Below the pieces are notes generated by a model. The model did no database searches and had not been told where the DNA came from. It worked only from the letters and a program-made list of their open reading frames with translations. Position numbers and translations under genes: made by a program. From JBDRMV01 sp043811795 (GTDB lineage: Bacteria; CG03), in assembly GCA_043811795.1 (NCBI GenBank), contig JBDRMV010000160.1, positions 1-7,015 on the forward strand: DNA of 7,015 bases. The letters are read 5' to 3'. This document shows positions 5,779-7,015 of the stretch, piece by piece (position 1 is the stretch's first letter; each line of letters starts with the position of its first letter).

Positions 5779-7015
5779 ATGCCGTATTTCCTTTTAATTT
5801 TGGCGGCATCTTTTATCGGGTATAAAATAATCCCCAGGCCTCCCGTATATCGGAAATCGGCGATTGTAATTACCGAAGACAAAAAAGATTACGGGCAAAA
5901 CATTGCAGCCGAAAAAGTAAAAGAGCCCGCCGGCACAAACAGAGAACCACCGCCGGACAAACATCCTGCAACACTTACCGAATATATGGAAGAAAATATA
6001 AAAGACGGGGCAGATAAGAATTTTACCAAAGAAACCATTCCGCAGGAAAAGAAACCGACTGCTATTGACCTGCTCAGAGCGCCCGGTGAAAAACCGCCGG
6101 GGCCCCGGGCAGCGGACTGGATTGATGCGGAAATAAGGACTCTCGTTTTTACGGGGTTTGACGAACCGTCAAAGAGCATTACGGATTTTTTTAAGCGTCA
6201 GGAATATGCGCGGCTTAAAAAACTAATTTTAGAAGACACATTTTTAAAACTGTCCCTAACAAATGAAATGTATAAACATTACATACTCGGAGAAATTGAA
6301 TTTAAGAACGGGAAATACGGCGAGGCAATAAAATATTATGATATGGCGGCAAGTTCGCCAACAGAGCGGTGGGTGGCGGAATTTGCGTCATTCAGAAAAG
6401 CGGAATCCCTTTATAATATGGGGAAATTTGAACAGGCGGGGGAAGTTTTCAGCGGAATCAAATGGGGGAGTAACTTACTCATACCTGAAACAGAGTTCTC
6501 AAAGGCGCAGTGTTATCTGAAAACAGGAAAAACAAAAACAGCATCCGGCATAATGGAACAACTGATGTCAAAATATGAAGGGTATAACGCAAGCGACAAA
6601 GCCAATTACTGCACAGGTCTTATCCTTTACTATCAGGGTCGCAGCGGCGAGGCGAAAATTTTTTTTGAAAAGGCTGCAAACGCTAACTTCGAAGAGCAGA
6701 CCTTGAGTGAATTTTATCTGGCTAAATGTCTTGAGGCAGAGGGCCGGCTTCTGCAGGCAAGCGCGCTCTTTAAAAAAATCCATGACGAGAACAAAAAAAG
6801 CGCAGTCGCCGACGATGCAATGTTCTGCCGTGGAATGATTTTTTACAGAATGAAAGAATACGACTCCGCCGCAGAGATTTTCCTGAACGTTCTCAGAAAA
6901 TATCCCGCAGGCGCATTCGCTCCTTACGCCCGGTTTATGACGGGCTGCTGCCGGTTTGAGACCGGACAGTACAGAACCGCAATTGCAAACTGCGAACATT
7001 TTATGCGGGATTCCA
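5779..7015 (+). CDS. Membrane-anchored TPR-repeat protein (3' end outside window)
   Basis: The ATG at 5779 is one base past the HTH stop, with GAGGAA at 5765-5770 as ribosome site; the frame stays open to the window edge (412 residues seen). Residues 3-18 (YFLLILAASFIGYKII) are hydrophobic and read as an N-terminal signal anchor, with no lipobox cysteine. Residues ~20-115 form a charged, proline-rich linker (for example EPPPDKHP and APGEKPPGPR). From ~164 on, TPR-like helix pairs follow at about 164-193, 201-228, 236-266, 274-301, 308-335, 345-375 and 380-411. The clearest are YILGEIEFKNGKYGEAIKYY, FCRGMIFYRMKEYDSAAEIF and FMTGCCRFETGQYRTAI. TPR arrays mediate protein-protein contacts; the general look is like the BamD/CpoB type of envelope TPR protein, but no specific ortholog is recognised. 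It is probably held in the inner membrane with the repeats outside the cytoplasm (topology inferred) and co-transcribed with the HTH gene. Confidence 0.85.
   Translation, partial: MPYFLLILAASFIGYKIIPRPPVYRKSAIVITEDKKDYGQNIAAEKVKEPAGTNREPPPDKHPATLTEYMEENIKDGADKNFTKETIPQEKKPTAIDLLRAPGEKPPGPRAADWIDAEIRTLVFTGFDEPSKSITDFFKRQEYARLKKLILEDTFLKLSLTNEMYKHYILGEIEFKNGKYGEAIKYYDMAASSPTERWVAEFASFRKAESLYNMGKFEQAGEVFSGIKWGSNLLIPETEFSKAQCYLKTGKTKTASGIMEQLMSKYEGYNASDKANYCTGLILYYQGRSGEAKIFFEKAANANFEEQTLSEFYLAKCLEAEGRLLQASALFKKIHDENKKSAVADDAMFCRGMIFYRMKEYDSAAEIFLNVLRKYPAGAFAPYARFMTGCCRFETGQYRTAIANCEHFMRDS

Noticed and set aside
6568..6999. Minus-strand open frame of 143 codons
   Set aside because: It is antisense to clear TPR repeats and has no recognisable motif; the same applies to 5889-6179 on the minus strand.

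Overview
The window looks like chromosomal DNA of a bacterium of moderate base composition, probably Gram-negative and uncultivated. Intergenic gaps are short and sigma-70 style promoters are visible. One start codon is TTG, and there is a predicted inner-membrane-anchored TPR protein. Nothing in the sequence fixes the phylum. There are no rRNA or tRNA genes, no CRISPR array and no recognisable transposase or integrase.

Left part (1-1486, + strand): the 3' end of a ParB/KorB-like gene overlaps by 23 bases a complete gene for a radical SAM protein of the spore photoproduct lyase (SPL) family. The overlap suggests one translationally coupled operon, possibly DNA-related. The SPL-like enzyme keeps the CxxxCxxC cluster motif and the two neighbouring tyrosines. 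It has no cysteine where classical SPL carries its hydrogen-atom-donor cysteine.

Middle (1487-5250): a 155-base gap between convergent genes holds a dense GC-rich element with five GAGCG copies and a large imperfect inverted repeat. It looks like a dispersed intergenic repeat. On the minus strand follows a 1202-residue protein that is almost entirely charged coiled coil. By eye it has a single proline and a single cysteine, a short aromatic/basic C-terminal tail, and traces of internal duplication of roughly 100-111 residues. No family could be named.

Right part (5251-7015): an intergenic region of about 300 bases holds two divergent promoters. The rightward one is a perfect TTGACA-17-TATAAT with two copies of a TGGACAATA(A)TGG direct repeat placed 20 bases apart across it. 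It drives a small excisionase-type (MerR-like) HTH protein. One base after that gene's stop begins a membrane-anchored protein with a proline-rich linker and at least seven TPR-like repeats, which runs off the window. The HTH protein probably autoregulates this operon and could also act on the divergent coiled-coil gene; both points are inference.

The most interesting candidates are the cysteine-less SPL-like enzyme coupled to a ParB-like partner, and the divergent pair formed by the giant coiled-coil gene and the HTH-TPR operon.
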